Shown here one piece after another: positions 1 to 8,131 of a stretch of 64,000 bases of DNA. Where the stretch lies: NCBI GenBank assembly GCA_030428945.1, contig JAUIEC010000001.1:553295-617294 (forward strand). Direction: 5' to 3'. The first letter of the stretch is position 1. Every line of letters starts with the position of its first letter. The notes beneath the pieces were generated by a model. The model was not told where the DNA came from. It was given only the letters and a program-made list of their open reading frames with translations, and made no database searches. The stretch is from Phycisphaerae bacterium. Lineage in GTDB: Bacteria; Planctomycetota; Phycisphaerae; UBA1845; Fen-1342. Both the position numbers and the translations under genes were made by a program.

Positions 1-18
1 CGCAGAAGGGGGGCCGCG

Positions 19-663
19 ATGCCGGGTGAATCGGCCGAGGACATGCTGGGCCGCATCCGGGCGGCACTCGGCGGGCGGACGGGCGAAGCGCCGATCCCGC
101 CGGCCCTGGACGCCGGGCTGATCCGCACGACCGGCGCTGCGCAGTTGATCGAGACGTTCACGCAGCGGGCCACCGCGGCCGGCGCGCGGGTCCGGCCGGT
201 CTCGATGGCGGAACTGCCCGAGGTGCTCGCGTCGCTGCTGCGCGGATGCCGGGCGGCGAGCCTGGGTTTCGCGGACGATGAATTGCGGGCGGTCGCCCGG
301 GCGGCGCTGGTGGCGGCGGAGGTGTCCGACAGCGGTGCCGGCTCGGACCGCGACGCGCATTTCGAGAGCGAGATCGGACTGACGGACGTCGAGGCGGCGA
401 TCGCCGAGTCGGGCACGCTGGTGTACGTCTGCAGCGCCGAACGCCCGCGGGCGGCCTGTTTCGTGCCGCCGGTGCACGTCGCCCTGGTAAGGAAGGAGCG
501 GGTGGTGGCCGACCTGGTCGACTACCTCGCCGAGCGTCCGCTGCCGGTTCCGAGCAGCGAACTGCTGATCACCGGCCCGAGCAAGACGGCCGACATCGAA
601 GGCGTCCTGATCCAGGGCGTCCACGGACCGGGCGAGGTTCACATTCTGCTGGTGAAAGAGTGA
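19..663 (+). CDS. lutC: LutC-type LUD-domain protein
   Basis: This 214-residue soluble protein is a LUD-domain (LutC/YkgG) protein. LutC acts with the iron-sulfur proteins LutA and LutB in oxidation of L-lactate to pyruvate. The family signature is clear: a GLTDVEAAIAESGTLV block near residues 120-137 and a C-terminal GPSKTADIEG...GVHGPGEVHI block near 185-210. The ATG follows an AAGGGGGG ribosome site. The window starts 18 bases upstream, so lutA/lutB would lie just outside it; that is inference. The stop codon merges into GTGAA-type repeats. The family is firm; lactate specificity cannot be judged from this gene alone. Confidence 0.85.
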   Translation: MPGESAEDMLGRIRAALGGRTGEAPIPPALDAGLIRTTGAAQLIETFTQRATAAGARVRPVSMAELPEVLASLLRGCRAASLGFADDELRAVARAALVAAEVSDSGAGSDRDAHFESEIGLTDVEAAIAESGTLVYVCSAERPRAACFVPPVHVALVRKERVVADLVDYLAERPLPVPSSELLITGPSKTADIEGVLIQGVHGPGEVHILLVKE

Positions 664-685
664 ATGGGTGAAGGAGTGAATGAGG
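652..685 (+). repeat. GTGAA-type purine repeats at lutC stop
   Basis: Imperfect 8-nt purine repeats of the GTGAAAGA/GTGAAGGA type start in the last codons of lutC and run past its stop. Inverted copies (TTTCACTC) occur at 811-828, near the stop of the convergent lipoprotein gene. The two arms could pair, nested around the hairpin at 778-814. This is one instance of a pattern seen at many gene ends in the window. Confidence 0.7.
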
Positions 686-777
686 ATCCGTGTTGGCGGC
701 ACCTGAGTCGCCCGGCTTGCGCCGAGCCTGGATCTGGTGAACGACCTCGGACGCGGGCAATGAGGCAGACACACAAG

Positions 778-814
778 AAGAGGCCCGCGTGGCGCTGCCG
801 CCCGCGAGCCTCTT
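778..814. terminator. Hairpin between convergent genes
   Basis: AAGAGGC-C-CGCG at 778-789 pairs with CGCG-A-GCCTCTT at 803-814, leaving one mismatch and a GC-rich loop. It lies between the convergent lutC and lipoprotein stops and would fold on either strand. There is no clean T-run, so it could be a bidirectional terminator or an mRNA 3'-end stabiliser. Confidence 0.5.
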
Positions 815-857
815 TCACTCTTTCACTGGCAAGCTTTTTCACCGCCGCACCGCGGCG

Positions 858-1406
858 TTACTTGGTGCTGAATTTCACCCGGACGCTTTCGCTGCGGTCG
901 CCGGCGACGGTGAAGACCAGCAGGTAGTCCATGCCGGGTTTGAGCTGCACGCCGGAGCAGAACTGCTTGTCGAAGTCCATCACCTTGACCGAGGACGGCG
1001 GGCTGGCCAGGTTGTAGCTCTGGCCGTCGCGCATCAGGTTTTCCTTGTTGTTGCCGTCGGGGAAGACGACGAACTCGGCCTGGTGCGAGTAGTCGGCCTC
1101 GAAGGCCTGGTGGATCTGCAGGTTCGTGCCGGTGATCCGGCCGAACTTGGTCGGGTCGGCGATTTCGAACTTGAAGGTCGGGCCGGTGCTGACGGTCGCC
1201 TTGACCTCGTGATCGGCGTAGCCGAAGTAGCCCTGCTTGAAGACGTTCTGCTTGGCGGGCTGCCCGTCCAGGTAGACCGTCAGGTTCGACTTGTCCGAGA
1301 CGTTCTTGCCGATCCGGAAGGCTTCCATCGCCGCACCGGTCGCACTGCAGCCACTCGTGACGATCAACGCGCCAAGCAACAGCCCGGCCGCCATGAATCT
1401 GAACAT
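858..1406 (-). CDS. Small predicted lipoprotein, unknown function
   Basis: This 182-residue protein has an N-terminal hydrophobic segment ending in a lipobox (VTSGC, Cys20), so it is probably lipid-anchored and exported. The rest is polar and beta-rich, with no family I recognise; it may bind or display something in the periplasm. I chose the ATG at 1406 because a GGAG lies six bases upstream. An ATG at 1418 would add four residues but lacks a ribosome site. It converges on lutC. About 750 bases of repeat-rich DNA lie upstream of its start. Confidence 0.75.
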   Translation of the reverse strand: MFRFMAAGLLLGALIVTSGCSATGAAMEAFRIGKNVSDKSNLTVYLDGQPAKQNVFKQGYFGYADHEVKATVSTGPTFKFEIADPTKFGRITGTNLQIHQAFEADYSHQAEFVVFPDGNNKENLMRDGQSYNLASPPSSVKVMDFDKQFCSGVQLKPGMDYLLVFTVAGDRSESVRVKFSTK

Positions 1407-1483
1407 GTCTGGCTCCATCCTGAAGATTCGTGTTCACGGCCGCCGCGCCTCGGGACCGTTTCGGAAAGTGTACTGCCGGGCAG

Positions 1484-1545
1484 GGGAACAGGAAACAGGG
1501 AACAGGGAACCGGGAACAGGGAACAGGGAACAGGGAACAGAGGAC
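1484..1545. repeat. GGGAACA heptamer tandem repeats
   Basis: The 7-nt unit GGGAACA is repeated about seven times with single-base variants. It is the left edge of a 1407-2153 stretch with no credible gene. Inverted copies (TGTTCCC) at 2120-2150 close the block, so its ends could pair. The strand is strongly purine-rich here. Confidence 0.85.
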
Positions 1546-1556
1546 GGGAGACAGAG

Positions 1557-1646
1557 AACGGAACATGGACAGAGAACGGAACATGGACACAGAACGGAAC
1601 ATGGACACAGAACGGAACATGGACACAGAACGGAACATGGACAGAG
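1557..1646. repeat. 18-bp tandem repeat, five copies
   Basis: Units start at 1557, 1575, 1593, 1611 and 1629, each carrying AACGGAACATGGACACAG with slight variation. Related degenerate AGAACNGGGACA units continue to about 1731. The 18-nt period keeps frames open, which yields repetitive ORFs on both strands; I treat these as non-coding. Confidence 0.85.
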
Positions 1647-1735
1647 AAGGCGGACAGAGAACAAGGACAAAGAACTGGGACACAGAACACGGACAGAGAA
1701 CTGGGACAAAGAACAGGGACAGAGAACAGAGGTAG

Positions 1736-1760
1736 TGTGGCACAGGCGTCCCGCCTGTGG
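1736..1760 (-). repeat. Single inverted copy of the 28-bp repeat
   Basis: This 25-bp stretch is the reverse complement of the unit that forms the array at 1841-2116. It is separated from the array by about 80 bp of unique sequence, which contains a short inverted repeat (GAATCGGGACCCGATTC). Confidence 0.8.
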
Positions 1761-1840
1761 TCGGTTGCAAGGCGACTCCCGGAATGAACACTGATGAGAC
1801 TGGCCTGTCGGAATCGGGACCCGATTCCGGGATCCCATCA

Positions 1841-2116
1841 CAGGCGGGACGCCTGTGCCACACGATCGCAGGCGGGACGCCTGTGCCACACAATCACAGG
1901 CGGGATGCCTGTGCCACACGATCGCAGGCGGGACGCCTGTGCCACACAATCACAGGCGGGATGCCTGTGCCACACGATCGCAGGCGGGACGCCTGTGCCA
2001 CACGATCGCAGGCGGGATGCCTGTGCCACACCATCACAGGCGGGACGCCTGTGCCACACGATCACAGGCGGGATGTCTTTACCAAACAAACCACAGGCGG
2101 GACGCCTGTGCCACAA
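1841..2116. repeat. 28-bp tandem array with palindromic core, ten copies
   Basis: Units begin at 1841, 1869, 1897, 1925, 1953, 1981, 2009, 2037, 2065 and 2094. Each has the core CAGGCGGGACGCCTG, a 6-bp stem with a 3-nt loop, followed by TGCCACAC and a near-constant ATCG/ATCA linker. Core variants (GGGAC/GGGAT) and linker variants roughly alternate, which suggests expansion of a two-unit repeat. The ninth unit is degenerate. The linkers are not unique, so this is not a CRISPR. The sequence is a REP-like array; its function is unknown. Confidence 0.9.
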
Positions 2117-2119
2117 TGC

Positions 2120-2150
2120 CCCTGTTCCCTGTTCCCTGTTCCCTGTTCCC
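2120..2150. repeat. TGTTCCC heptamer repeats after GlmU-like stop
   Basis: About four TGTTCCC units lie just beyond the minus-strand stop at 2154. Read on that gene's coding strand they are GGGAACA. They are inverted relative to the heptamers at 1484-1545. Confidence 0.8.
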
Positions 2151-2153
2151 TTC

Positions 2154-3365
2154 CTACTCCCATCCCGCCGCTTCGACCTTGCGGGCCTCTTCGCAGACCC
2201 AGCCGAGCATCTGCTCGGTCGCGCTGCACAGTGTCTGCTGGCGGCGGCCCATTACCGTCTGGGCGATCTGGATCGCCTTGTCGAGTTGGAACCGCTCGAG
2301 CCCCTTGGCAGTCAGCCAGGCGAACGACGGCACGAACTTCGGGACCGCGTCCTGCGTGAAGACGTTGGCCGCCACGCCCAGGATGCAGCCGGTCGGCAGG
2401 ATCGTTCCGATGCCGGTCTTGGTGTGGTCGCCGAAGGCCGTCCCCACGAACCGCTGGCCGGTCTCGCGGGATACCCCGTTCAGGCTGCAGCGGATCGTCC
2501 CGTACGTGTTCTTCAGATCGCTCGTGACCGTGTTGGCCCCCAGGTTGACCCACTCGGCCACGAAACTGTGCCCGAGGAAACCGTCGTGCTGCTTGTTGCC
2601 GTAGCCCTGGAAGATGCTGCCCTCGATCTCGCCGCCCACGCGACAGATCGGACCGATCGTCGTCTCCGGGCGGATCTTCGAACCCGGACGGACGATCGAA
2701 TTCGGACCGACATAACACGGCCCGATCAGGGCCGCCAGCGGTTCGATCAACGCGCCCTCGGCGATGTGGACCGGGCCGTCCTCGGCGTCGATCACCACCC
2801 CCGGCTTCACCCGGGCCCCGTCGGCCACGAACACGTTCCCCGCATCGAGCACCTGCACGCCCGGATCGAGTTGACCGGCCACGGTCCCGCCCTGGCGACA
2901 GATCCGCGTCAGTTCGCTCGGGTTGGCGTGCACCAGGTCCCAGTGGTGACGGATCAGGTGCACCGTCGCCGGTACCGCGACGCGCTCGAATTGCGCCCAC
3001 GTCGACTGGTCGAACGGCGCCAGGTCAATCGTCGCGTACTGCTCGGCCGTCAGGTGGGCGGCCACCACCCGCCCGTCGATCTCCCAGGCCTGCCCCGGCC
3101 GCGGAGGCGTGGCATTGCCGGTGACCAGCAGGGCCGAGTGCAGCAGCAGCCAGGAATCGCCGGCCGCGGGCTGGGCGAGCGTCAGGCGGCGGCTGACGAC
3201 CTCGTGCAGTTCCGGGCGAATGTGGATCGCGTGCAGCAGCCCGAACGCCTGCCGGACCTTGTCGACCAGCAGGTTCGGACCGCAGCGAAGTTCGGCCGCG
3301 GTCCGCAGCCAGGTCAGCGGCAGCAGGTCGTGCCAGGCGTCGTCTTCGAACAGAGCGAGGTTCAT
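2154..3365 (-). CDS. Alternative GlmU-type sugar-1-phosphate nucleotidylyl/acetyltransferase
   Basis: This 403-residue protein matches the 'alternative bacterial GlmU' architecture. An atypical N-terminal segment (MNLALFEDDAWHDLLPLT, with RTAAELRCGPNLLVDKV) is followed by a left-handed beta-helix of hexapeptide repeats from about residue 200 to 370 (for example IGPCYVGPNSIVRPGSKI). The family is thought to make UDP-GlcNAc or another activated sugar; the substrate is inferred. The ATG at 3365 has a GGAGG seven bases upstream. It is divergent from the WecA-type gene, which uses UDP-HexNAc, so the pair makes metabolic sense. Purine heptamers follow its stop. Confidence 0.8.
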   Translation of the reverse strand: MNLALFEDDAWHDLLPLTWLRTAAELRCGPNLLVDKVRQAFGLLHAIHIRPELHEVVSRRLTLAQPAAGDSWLLLHSALLVTGNATPPRPGQAWEIDGRVVAAHLTAEQYATIDLAPFDQSTWAQFERVAVPATVHLIRHHWDLVHANPSELTRICRQGGTVAGQLDPGVQVLDAGNVFVADGARVKPGVVIDAEDGPVHIAEGALIEPLAALIGPCYVGPNSIVRPGSKIRPETTIGPICRVGGEIEGSIFQGYGNKQHDGFLGHSFVAEWVNLGANTVTSDLKNTYGTIRCSLNGVSRETGQRFVGTAFGDHTKTGIGTILPTGCILGVAANVFTQDAVPKFVPSFAWLTAKGLERFQLDKAIQIAQTVMGRRQQTLCSATEQMLGWVCEEARKVEAAGWE

Positions 3366-3394
3366 CGGCGTACCTCCGCATGCCGCTGGAAATG

Positions 3395-3422
3395 TGTCAC
3401 CATGTTATTCGGACGCTACACT
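3395..3422 (+). promoter_or_regulatory. Candidate sigma-70-type promoter for the WecA-like gene
   Basis: TGTCAC and TACACT are separated by 16 bases in the short divergent spacer. Transcription would begin near 3429. That would make the ATG at 3430 almost leaderless and favours the GTG at 3493, which has a ribosome site. This is a pattern match only. Confidence 0.35.
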
Positions 3423-3492
3423 TTCGGCCATGCCCGCACCGCTGCTTGAGCGGCGGGCGGTGTTCTTCCGTGACCCGCTGAGGTTCGACCGC

Positions 3493-4644
3493 GTGAGCGA
3501 GCGCCTGATCACCATCCTGCTGCTGTCGGCCGGGGGCGTCAGCCTGCTGCTGGGACTGATCGCGGTTCCGCTGATGATGCGGATCGCGCGGCGGATCGGC
3601 TACGTCGATCATCCCGGCGGGCACAAGTCGCACGCCGACCCCACGCCGTACGGGGGCGGGGTCGCGATGTTCGCGGCCGCCTGGCTGCCGCTGCTGCTGC
3701 TGCTGGTGATCCAGCCGCTGGTGCCCGAGGCGTGGGTGGCCGAGACGTTCGGCGAGCAGGCCCGGGCGCTGCTGGGCGGCCTGGCGCTGCGCTGGTACCA
3801 GGCGGCGGCGATTGTCGGCGGCGGCCTGCTGCTGTTCGCGCTCGGGCTGCTGGATGACTTCCGTCCGCTGGGTCCGTGGGTCAAGCTGGTCGTGATCCTG
3901 GCCGTCGGCGCGCTGGTCGCGACGGTCGGCGAGGTGCGTCTCGCGACACTGCTGGGCCCGGTGCCGTCGCTGCTGGTGACCGTGCTGTGGATCGCGGTGG
4001 TCGCCAACGCGTTCAACTTCCTCGACAACATGGACGGACTGAGCGCGGGCGTCGCGGCGATCTGCACGTTCTTCCTGATTCTCTGCGGGGTGCTGGCCGG
4101 CCAGATCCTGGTGCCGGCCCTGGCGAGCGTCTTCCTCGGATCGGTGCTGGCGTTCCTGGTGTTCAACTTTCCGCCGGCCCGGATCTTCATGGGCGATGCC
4201 GGCAGCCTGGTGCTCGGCTACATGCTGGCGGTCACCTCGGTGCTGACCAGCTACTGGGAGAGCGGCACCGACCGGCAGCCCTTCGCGCTGGCAATGCCGC
4301 TGGTGATCCTGGCCGTGCCGCTCTACGACATGATCAGCGTCGTGATCATCCGCCTGTCCGAAGGACGCAGCCCGATTCGCGGCGATCAGCGACATTTTTC
4401 GCACCGGCTCGTGCAGCGCGGCCTGTCGCGGCGGCAGGCGGTCCTGACCATCTACCTGGTGACCGGCACAACCGCCCTGGCGGCCACGCTGCTGCCGGAG
4501 GCCGACCTGCGGACCAGCGCGACGGTGCTGTCGATCGTCGTGCTGGTGCTGCTGGTGATCGCGATCCTGGAAGCCCCGGACCAGAGGGCGGGCGAGGCAT
4601 CGCCCCCGCGGCGGCGTGAACAGCAGGGGAGCGGCGAATCGTGA
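3493..4644 (+). CDS. WecA/TagO-type undecaprenyl-phosphate HexNAc-1-phosphate transferase
   Basis: This multi-pass membrane enzyme transfers a HexNAc-1-phosphate from a UDP-sugar to undecaprenyl phosphate, the first step of surface glycan assembly. All family motifs are present: LLDDFRPLGP, NFLDNMDGLSAG, FMGDAGSLVLGY, and RGDQRHFSHR, the HxxH-type loop typical of WecA/TagO rather than MraY. About ten hydrophobic segments are visible. I prefer the GTG at 3493, with GAGG upstream and the first membrane helix starting right after it. An ATG at 3430 in the same frame would add 21 residues. The stop overlaps the next gene's start in a GTGA, so the two are coupled. Confidence 0.88.
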   Translation: MSERLITILLLSAGGVSLLLGLIAVPLMMRIARRIGYVDHPGGHKSHADPTPYGGGVAMFAAAWLPLLLLLVIQPLVPEAWVAETFGEQARALLGGLALRWYQAAAIVGGGLLLFALGLLDDFRPLGPWVKLVVILAVGALVATVGEVRLATLLGPVPSLLVTVLWIAVVANAFNFLDNMDGLSAGVAAICTFFLILCGVLAGQILVPALASVFLGSVLAFLVFNFPPARIFMGDAGSLVLGYMLAVTSVLTSYWESGTDRQPFALAMPLVILAVPLYDMISVVIIRLSEGRSPIRGDQRHFSHRLVQRGLSRRQAVLTIYLVTGTTALAATLLPEADLRTSATVLSIVVLVLLVIAILEAPDQRAGEASPPRRREQQGSGES

Positions 4645-6845
4645 CGCGGATCATCGAAAGATCGTCCCGACCGGGCTGGCTCGTGGCGGCGGTGTTCGCG
4701 CTGCTGGCCTGTTCGCTGGCGGTGCGGGTGCTGATTACCGAGACCTTCGACCGGGCCGAGCCGTTCTTCCTGCGGGACGTGCCGAGCGGCCCCACGCCGC
4801 TGACGACGGCGCTGCTCGATCTGCTCGTCCTGATCCTCGCGGGTACCGCCCTGGCGCTCCGCGGAGCCTGGCTGTCCCGCGGCGGATGCCTGGCGGCCGG
4901 CCTGCTGGTGCTGGCGTTCGGCGTGTCGGTCGGGTTTGCCGGCGACCGGCGGCTGGCGCTGAACGGCGGATCGAGCCTGCTGATCACGTTGCTCGCGGGC
5001 TGGGCGCTCGTCAACCTGCGGGTGCCGCGCGCGTGGACGCTGCTGCTGGTGCCGCTGGTGCTGGCGGTCTGCGCGGCCGACGCGGTCAAGTGCCTGGGAC
5101 AGTCCGGCTACGAATTCGAAATGACCCGCCAGCAGTGGGAACTGCATAAGCAGGAACTGGCCGCTTCGGGCGTGGATGTCGCCGTGCCGCAGATGATCGA
5201 CTACGAACGCCGCCTCGCCTCGGCCGAGGCGTTCGGCTACCAGTCGCATCCGAACGTGGCGGCCGCGCTGCTGACGATCGGGCTGCTGCTGGGGCTGGGC
5301 GCGCTGCTGGCGAGCCTGTCCGGGACCTGCGGGTCGGGCTTCCCGTTCGTCCCCGGCGCGGTCTGCCTGCTGCTGGGCGGCGGAATCTGGTCGACCGGCA
5401 GCCTGGCGGGCGGGGCGAGTGCCGGGCTGGGCGTTCTTCTGCTGGCGGGGCTGCACGGGTGGCGCGCATCGGCGGCGACCACGCGGCGGCTGCTGATCGC
5501 CGCGTACCTGGCGGGCTTCGGACTGCTGCTCGGGCTCGGACTGGCCCGCGGCGGCCTGCCGGGGGCTTCGCTCGACTTCCGCTGGCAGTACTGGACCGGC
5601 GCCGCCGGCGTCGTGGCCGAGGCGCCGCTGACGGGCGTCGGTCGGCTGAACTTCGGGCCACGCTACCTCGCGCATCGACCGGCCGCCGCCACCGAGGCGG
5701 TCGCCGATCCGCACAACGTCTGGGTGGCCGTGCTGGCCGAGTGGGGGCCGCTCGGTCTGCTCGGGGCCGGGCTGCTGGCCTGGCTGACGATCGCCGCCCT
5801 GCTGCGCTGGCCGGTCGTCGATGACCAGCACGAAGAGGAACCGGCCGGTCGGTCGGTCGGGCCGCTGTGGTGGATGCTGGCCGGCGTGCCGCTGCTGCAC
5901 GTGCTGTTCTCCGGAACGCCGCTGCTGGCCCCGGGTGTCGGGCTGCTGTGGGCGATCGAACTGGTGGTGGTGTTCGCCGGCGTGTTCGTGCTGCTGGCCG
6001 GCGGAATGCCGCACCTGGCCGGGCAGCGGTCGCGGGCGGCGCTCGGACGGGGGATCGTGGTGGCGGTCTGGGTCAACCTGGTGCACAACCTGGTCGGGTT
6101 TTCGCTGATGACCTCCGGCGGGTTGTCGCTGCTGGTGCTGGCGTGCGTGGCGGGGATCGCGCTGCGCGGGGGCGGGTGGTCGCCCGGCGGTCGCTTCTCG
6201 CCGCTGTTCGCCGGGCTGACGGTGCTGCTGGCGGCCGTGCTGCTGGCGGTGGTGGTCCTGCCGACCGCCCGCAGCGAGCGGGCCTACCGGGCGGCCCGAC
6301 AGGCGGGGCAACTGGAACAGGTCCGCGCGTCGGCCGCGGCGCTGGCGGCGGCGGATCCGCTTGACCCGCGGGCCCCGCGAACGGCGGCCGGGCAACTGGT
6401 CAGCCTGGCGCTGCATCCGCGGGCGCCGGCGAACCTGCGGGTCGAACTGTTGCGCGAAGCCGAGGGCTACGCGGCCCGCAGCGTGGCGCGCGACCCGCGC
6501 AATCCGGCCGGGTCACAGATGCAGGCCCGGATCGCGTTCGAACTGGCCCGTGGTGCGGCGGATGACGTGGTCGCGCGACGGCTGCGCCTGCAGCAGGCGC
6601 TGGGATTCTGGGAACAGACGATCGAGCGCAACCCGCAGGCCGCCCGCCTGCGACTCGAGGCGGCCCGGACGGCGGTCGCGCTCTACCGCCAGCAGGGCAC
6701 CGAGCGGGCCGGCGCGCTGGCGCGGGCCTGGCTGTCGCGGGCGCTGGAACTGCATGCGCTGCGCGACGCGGCGTCCACGGCGCGGCTGACCGAGGCGGAA
6801 CTGGCGGAAGTCGCGGATCTCCGCGCGCAGGTCACGGGGCCCTGA
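4641..6845 (+). CDS. O-antigen ligase-like membrane protein with C-terminal TPR region
   Basis: This 734-residue protein has about a dozen hydrophobic segments to roughly residue 540. It then has a soluble alanine/arginine-rich helical region resembling TPR repeats (AARSVARDPRNPAGSQMQARIAFELA). A loop with HPNVAAALLTIGLLLGLGALLAS and, later, a long polar loop (GVGRLNFGPRYLAH, ADPHNVWVAVLAEWGPLGLLG) fits the Wzy/WaaL O-antigen ligase/polymerase superfamily. It probably polymerises or ligates the lipid-linked glycan begun by the adjoining transferase. It starts with GTG overlapping the previous stop by four bases. The exact substrate cannot be read from the sequence. Confidence 0.75.
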   Translation: MTRIIERSSRPGWLVAAVFALLACSLAVRVLITETFDRAEPFFLRDVPSGPTPLTTALLDLLVLILAGTALALRGAWLSRGGCLAAGLLVLAFGVSVGFAGDRRLALNGGSSLLITLLAGWALVNLRVPRAWTLLLVPLVLAVCAADAVKCLGQSGYEFEMTRQQWELHKQELAASGVDVAVPQMIDYERRLASAEAFGYQSHPNVAAALLTIGLLLGLGALLASLSGTCGSGFPFVPGAVCLLLGGGIWSTGSLAGGASAGLGVLLLAGLHGWRASAATTRRLLIAAYLAGFGLLLGLGLARGGLPGASLDFRWQYWTGAAGVVAEAPLTGVGRLNFGPRYLAHRPAAATEAVADPHNVWVAVLAEWGPLGLLGAGLLAWLTIAALLRWPVVDDQHEEEPAGRSVGPLWWMLAGVPLLHVLFSGTPLLAPGVGLLWAIELVVVFAGVFVLLAGGMPHLAGQRSRAALGRGIVVAVWVNLVHNLVGFSLMTSGGLSLLVLACVAGIALRGGGWSPGGRFSPLFAGLTVLLAAVLLAVVVLPTARSERAYRAARQAGQLEQVRASAAALAAADPLDPRAPRTAAGQLVSLALHPRAPANLRVELLREAEGYAARSVARDPRNPAGSQMQARIAFELARGAADDVVARRLRLQQALGFWEQTIERNPQAARLRLEAARTAVALYRQQGTERAGALARAWLSRALELHALRDAASTARLTEAELAEVADLRAQVTGP

Positions 6846-6909
6846 CAGCCGTGACGGAAGGGGAGCAGGGTTCCGGGCGGCCGGTGTCCCTGGTCGGGTC
6901 GGACGCGGA

Positions 6910-7236
6910 TCAGGCCTGGAGGTCGATTCCGTTCGGCGGTTGGTCGTCCCGGGCGGTGGCGTCGGATTCCGGCGCGCCGGCCTGGTCGGTGGTGTCTTCG
7001 GGGGGCTGGTCGCTGAAGGCGCGGCCCTGGCCGCCGCCGTTGCCTTCGCCGTCGGCGTAGACCTGGCTGTCGAGGTCGTCGTTCTCGATGGCTTCCTTCA
7101 GACGCTCGGCGAACGGATCGGTCTGGGTCCGTCCGGCCTGCCGGCTGGCATCCTGGGCTTTCTTCTCCCCCGCGACGCGTTGGGCGCCGTGGGCCTGGAT
7201 CAGTCCGGCGTGGCCTGGCGGGGGGATCGACGACAT
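6910..7236 (-). CDS. Small hydrophilic protein at the 3' end of the flagellar cluster
   Basis: This 108-residue, strongly polar protein is rich in Asp, Glu, Gln and Gly and has no signal peptide or membrane segment. An N-terminal SSIPPPGHAGLIQAHGAQRVAGEKKAQDA stretch and a central RTQTDPFAERLKEAIENDD patch are the only distinctive parts. It lies 16 bases after fliA in the same direction and is the last gene of the cluster. A role linked to FliA or export is inferred from position alone. It converges on the O-antigen ligase-like gene. Confidence 0.6.
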   Translation of the reverse strand: MSSIPPPGHAGLIQAHGAQRVAGEKKAQDASRQAGRTQTDPFAERLKEAIENDDLDSQVYADGEGNGGGQGRAFSDQPPEDTTDQAGAPESDATARDDQPPNGIDLQA

Positions 7237-7252
7237 GGTCGGGCTCCTGGGG

Positions 7253-8116
7253 TTACGCGACGAGGTCCGTTCCGGCTCCGGCCCCGGCCAGGACGGCCAC
7301 GGCGCCGACGCCGAGCTGCTGGCGGAGGCGTTCGATGATCGCCGAGTGCATCTGGCTGACGCGCGACTCGGACAGGTCCAGCGTGGCGCCGATGTCCTTC
7401 ATCGTCATCTGCTCGTAGTAGTACAGCACGATGATCAGCCGCTCGGCCCGGGTCAGGTTGTTGCGGATGAAGTCGCTGATGTCGGCCTTGTGCGCTTCGG
7501 CCACCGGGTCGCGGCTGTTCTCGTCGGAGATCACGTCGGCCTCGGCCAGGTCGCGGTTCGAATCGCTGTCGCTGAGTTTCTGCGAGAGCGAGACCAGCGA
7601 AACCGCCTGGGCGTCGCGGACGAGCTTGTCGAGCTGCGGGCGGGTCAGGCCGAGGCGCTGGCCGACCTCTTCTTCGCTCGGGATCCGGCCGAGCTCGACT
7701 TCGAGGGTCCGCATGATCTGGTCGAGCTTGTGGGCCCGGTGCCGGACGAGGCGCGGGACCCAGTCCATGCTGCGGAGTTCGTCGAGGATCGAGCCGCGGA
7801 TCCGCGGGGCGCAGAAGGTCTCGAACTTGACGCCGCGGTCCGGGTCGAAGCTGTTGAGGGCATCGACCAGGCCGAAGGTGCCGGCGCTCATCAGGTCGTC
7901 GACGTCGACTTCGTCGGGAAGCTTCGCGCCGATCCGCTCAGCCGCGTAGCGGACCAGGTGCAGGTAGTGCTCGACCAGCCGGTTGCGCGACGCGTCGTTG
8001 CGCTCGGCCAGGAAGGTCTGCCACGTGCCCTGCAGTTCGGCGATGTCCTCGATCTGACGGACCCGGTTGTCGCGCGTCACCCGCCGCAGGCGGCCTGCGA
8101 ATCTCCAGCGTTCCAT
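7253..8116 (-). CDS. fliA: Flagellar RNA polymerase sigma factor (sigma-28)
   Basis: This is a FliA/WhiG-group sigma-70 protein that directs RNA polymerase to late flagellar promoters. Region 2 (LVEHYLHLVRYAAERI, DLMSAGTFGLVDALNSFDPDRGVKFETFCAPRIRGSILDELR) covers about residues 45-115. Region 3 (GRIPSEEEVGQRLGLT) and region 4 (LTRAERLIIVLYYYEQMTMKDIGATLDLSESRVSQMHSAIIERLR) follow. Its length of 287 residues is a little over the usual ~240, from an N-terminal basic extension and an alanine-rich tail. Its likely antagonist, a FlgM-like protein, is encoded apart at 45.5 kb. Confidence 0.93.
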   Translation of the reverse strand: MERWRFAGRLRRVTRDNRVRQIEDIAELQGTWQTFLAERNDASRNRLVEHYLHLVRYAAERIGAKLPDEVDVDDLMSAGTFGLVDALNSFDPDRGVKFETFCAPRIRGSILDELRSMDWVPRLVRHRAHKLDQIMRTLEVELGRIPSEEEVGQRLGLTRPQLDKLVRDAQAVSLVSLSQKLSDSDSNRDLAEADVISDENSRDPVAEAHKADISDFIRNNLTRAERLIIVLYYYEQMTMKDIGATLDLSESRVSQMHSAIIERLRQQLGVGAVAVLAGAGAGTDLVA

Positions 8117-8131
8117 ACGTTCTCACCCCTG

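Noticed and set aside
1841..2116. CRISPR-like array
   Set aside because: Repeats of 28 bp are regular, but there are no unique spacers; linkers are nearly constant and no cas genes are near.
1291..2604. Long ORFs on both strands through the repeat block
   Set aside because: Their products are iterated short peptides caused by 7-, 18- and 28-bp repeats; no start signals and no family resemblance.
4452..6416. 654-codon minus-strand ORF opposite the O-antigen ligase-like gene
   Set aside because: Composition is Arg/Gln/Pro-rich and it mirrors third-position GC of the real membrane protein.
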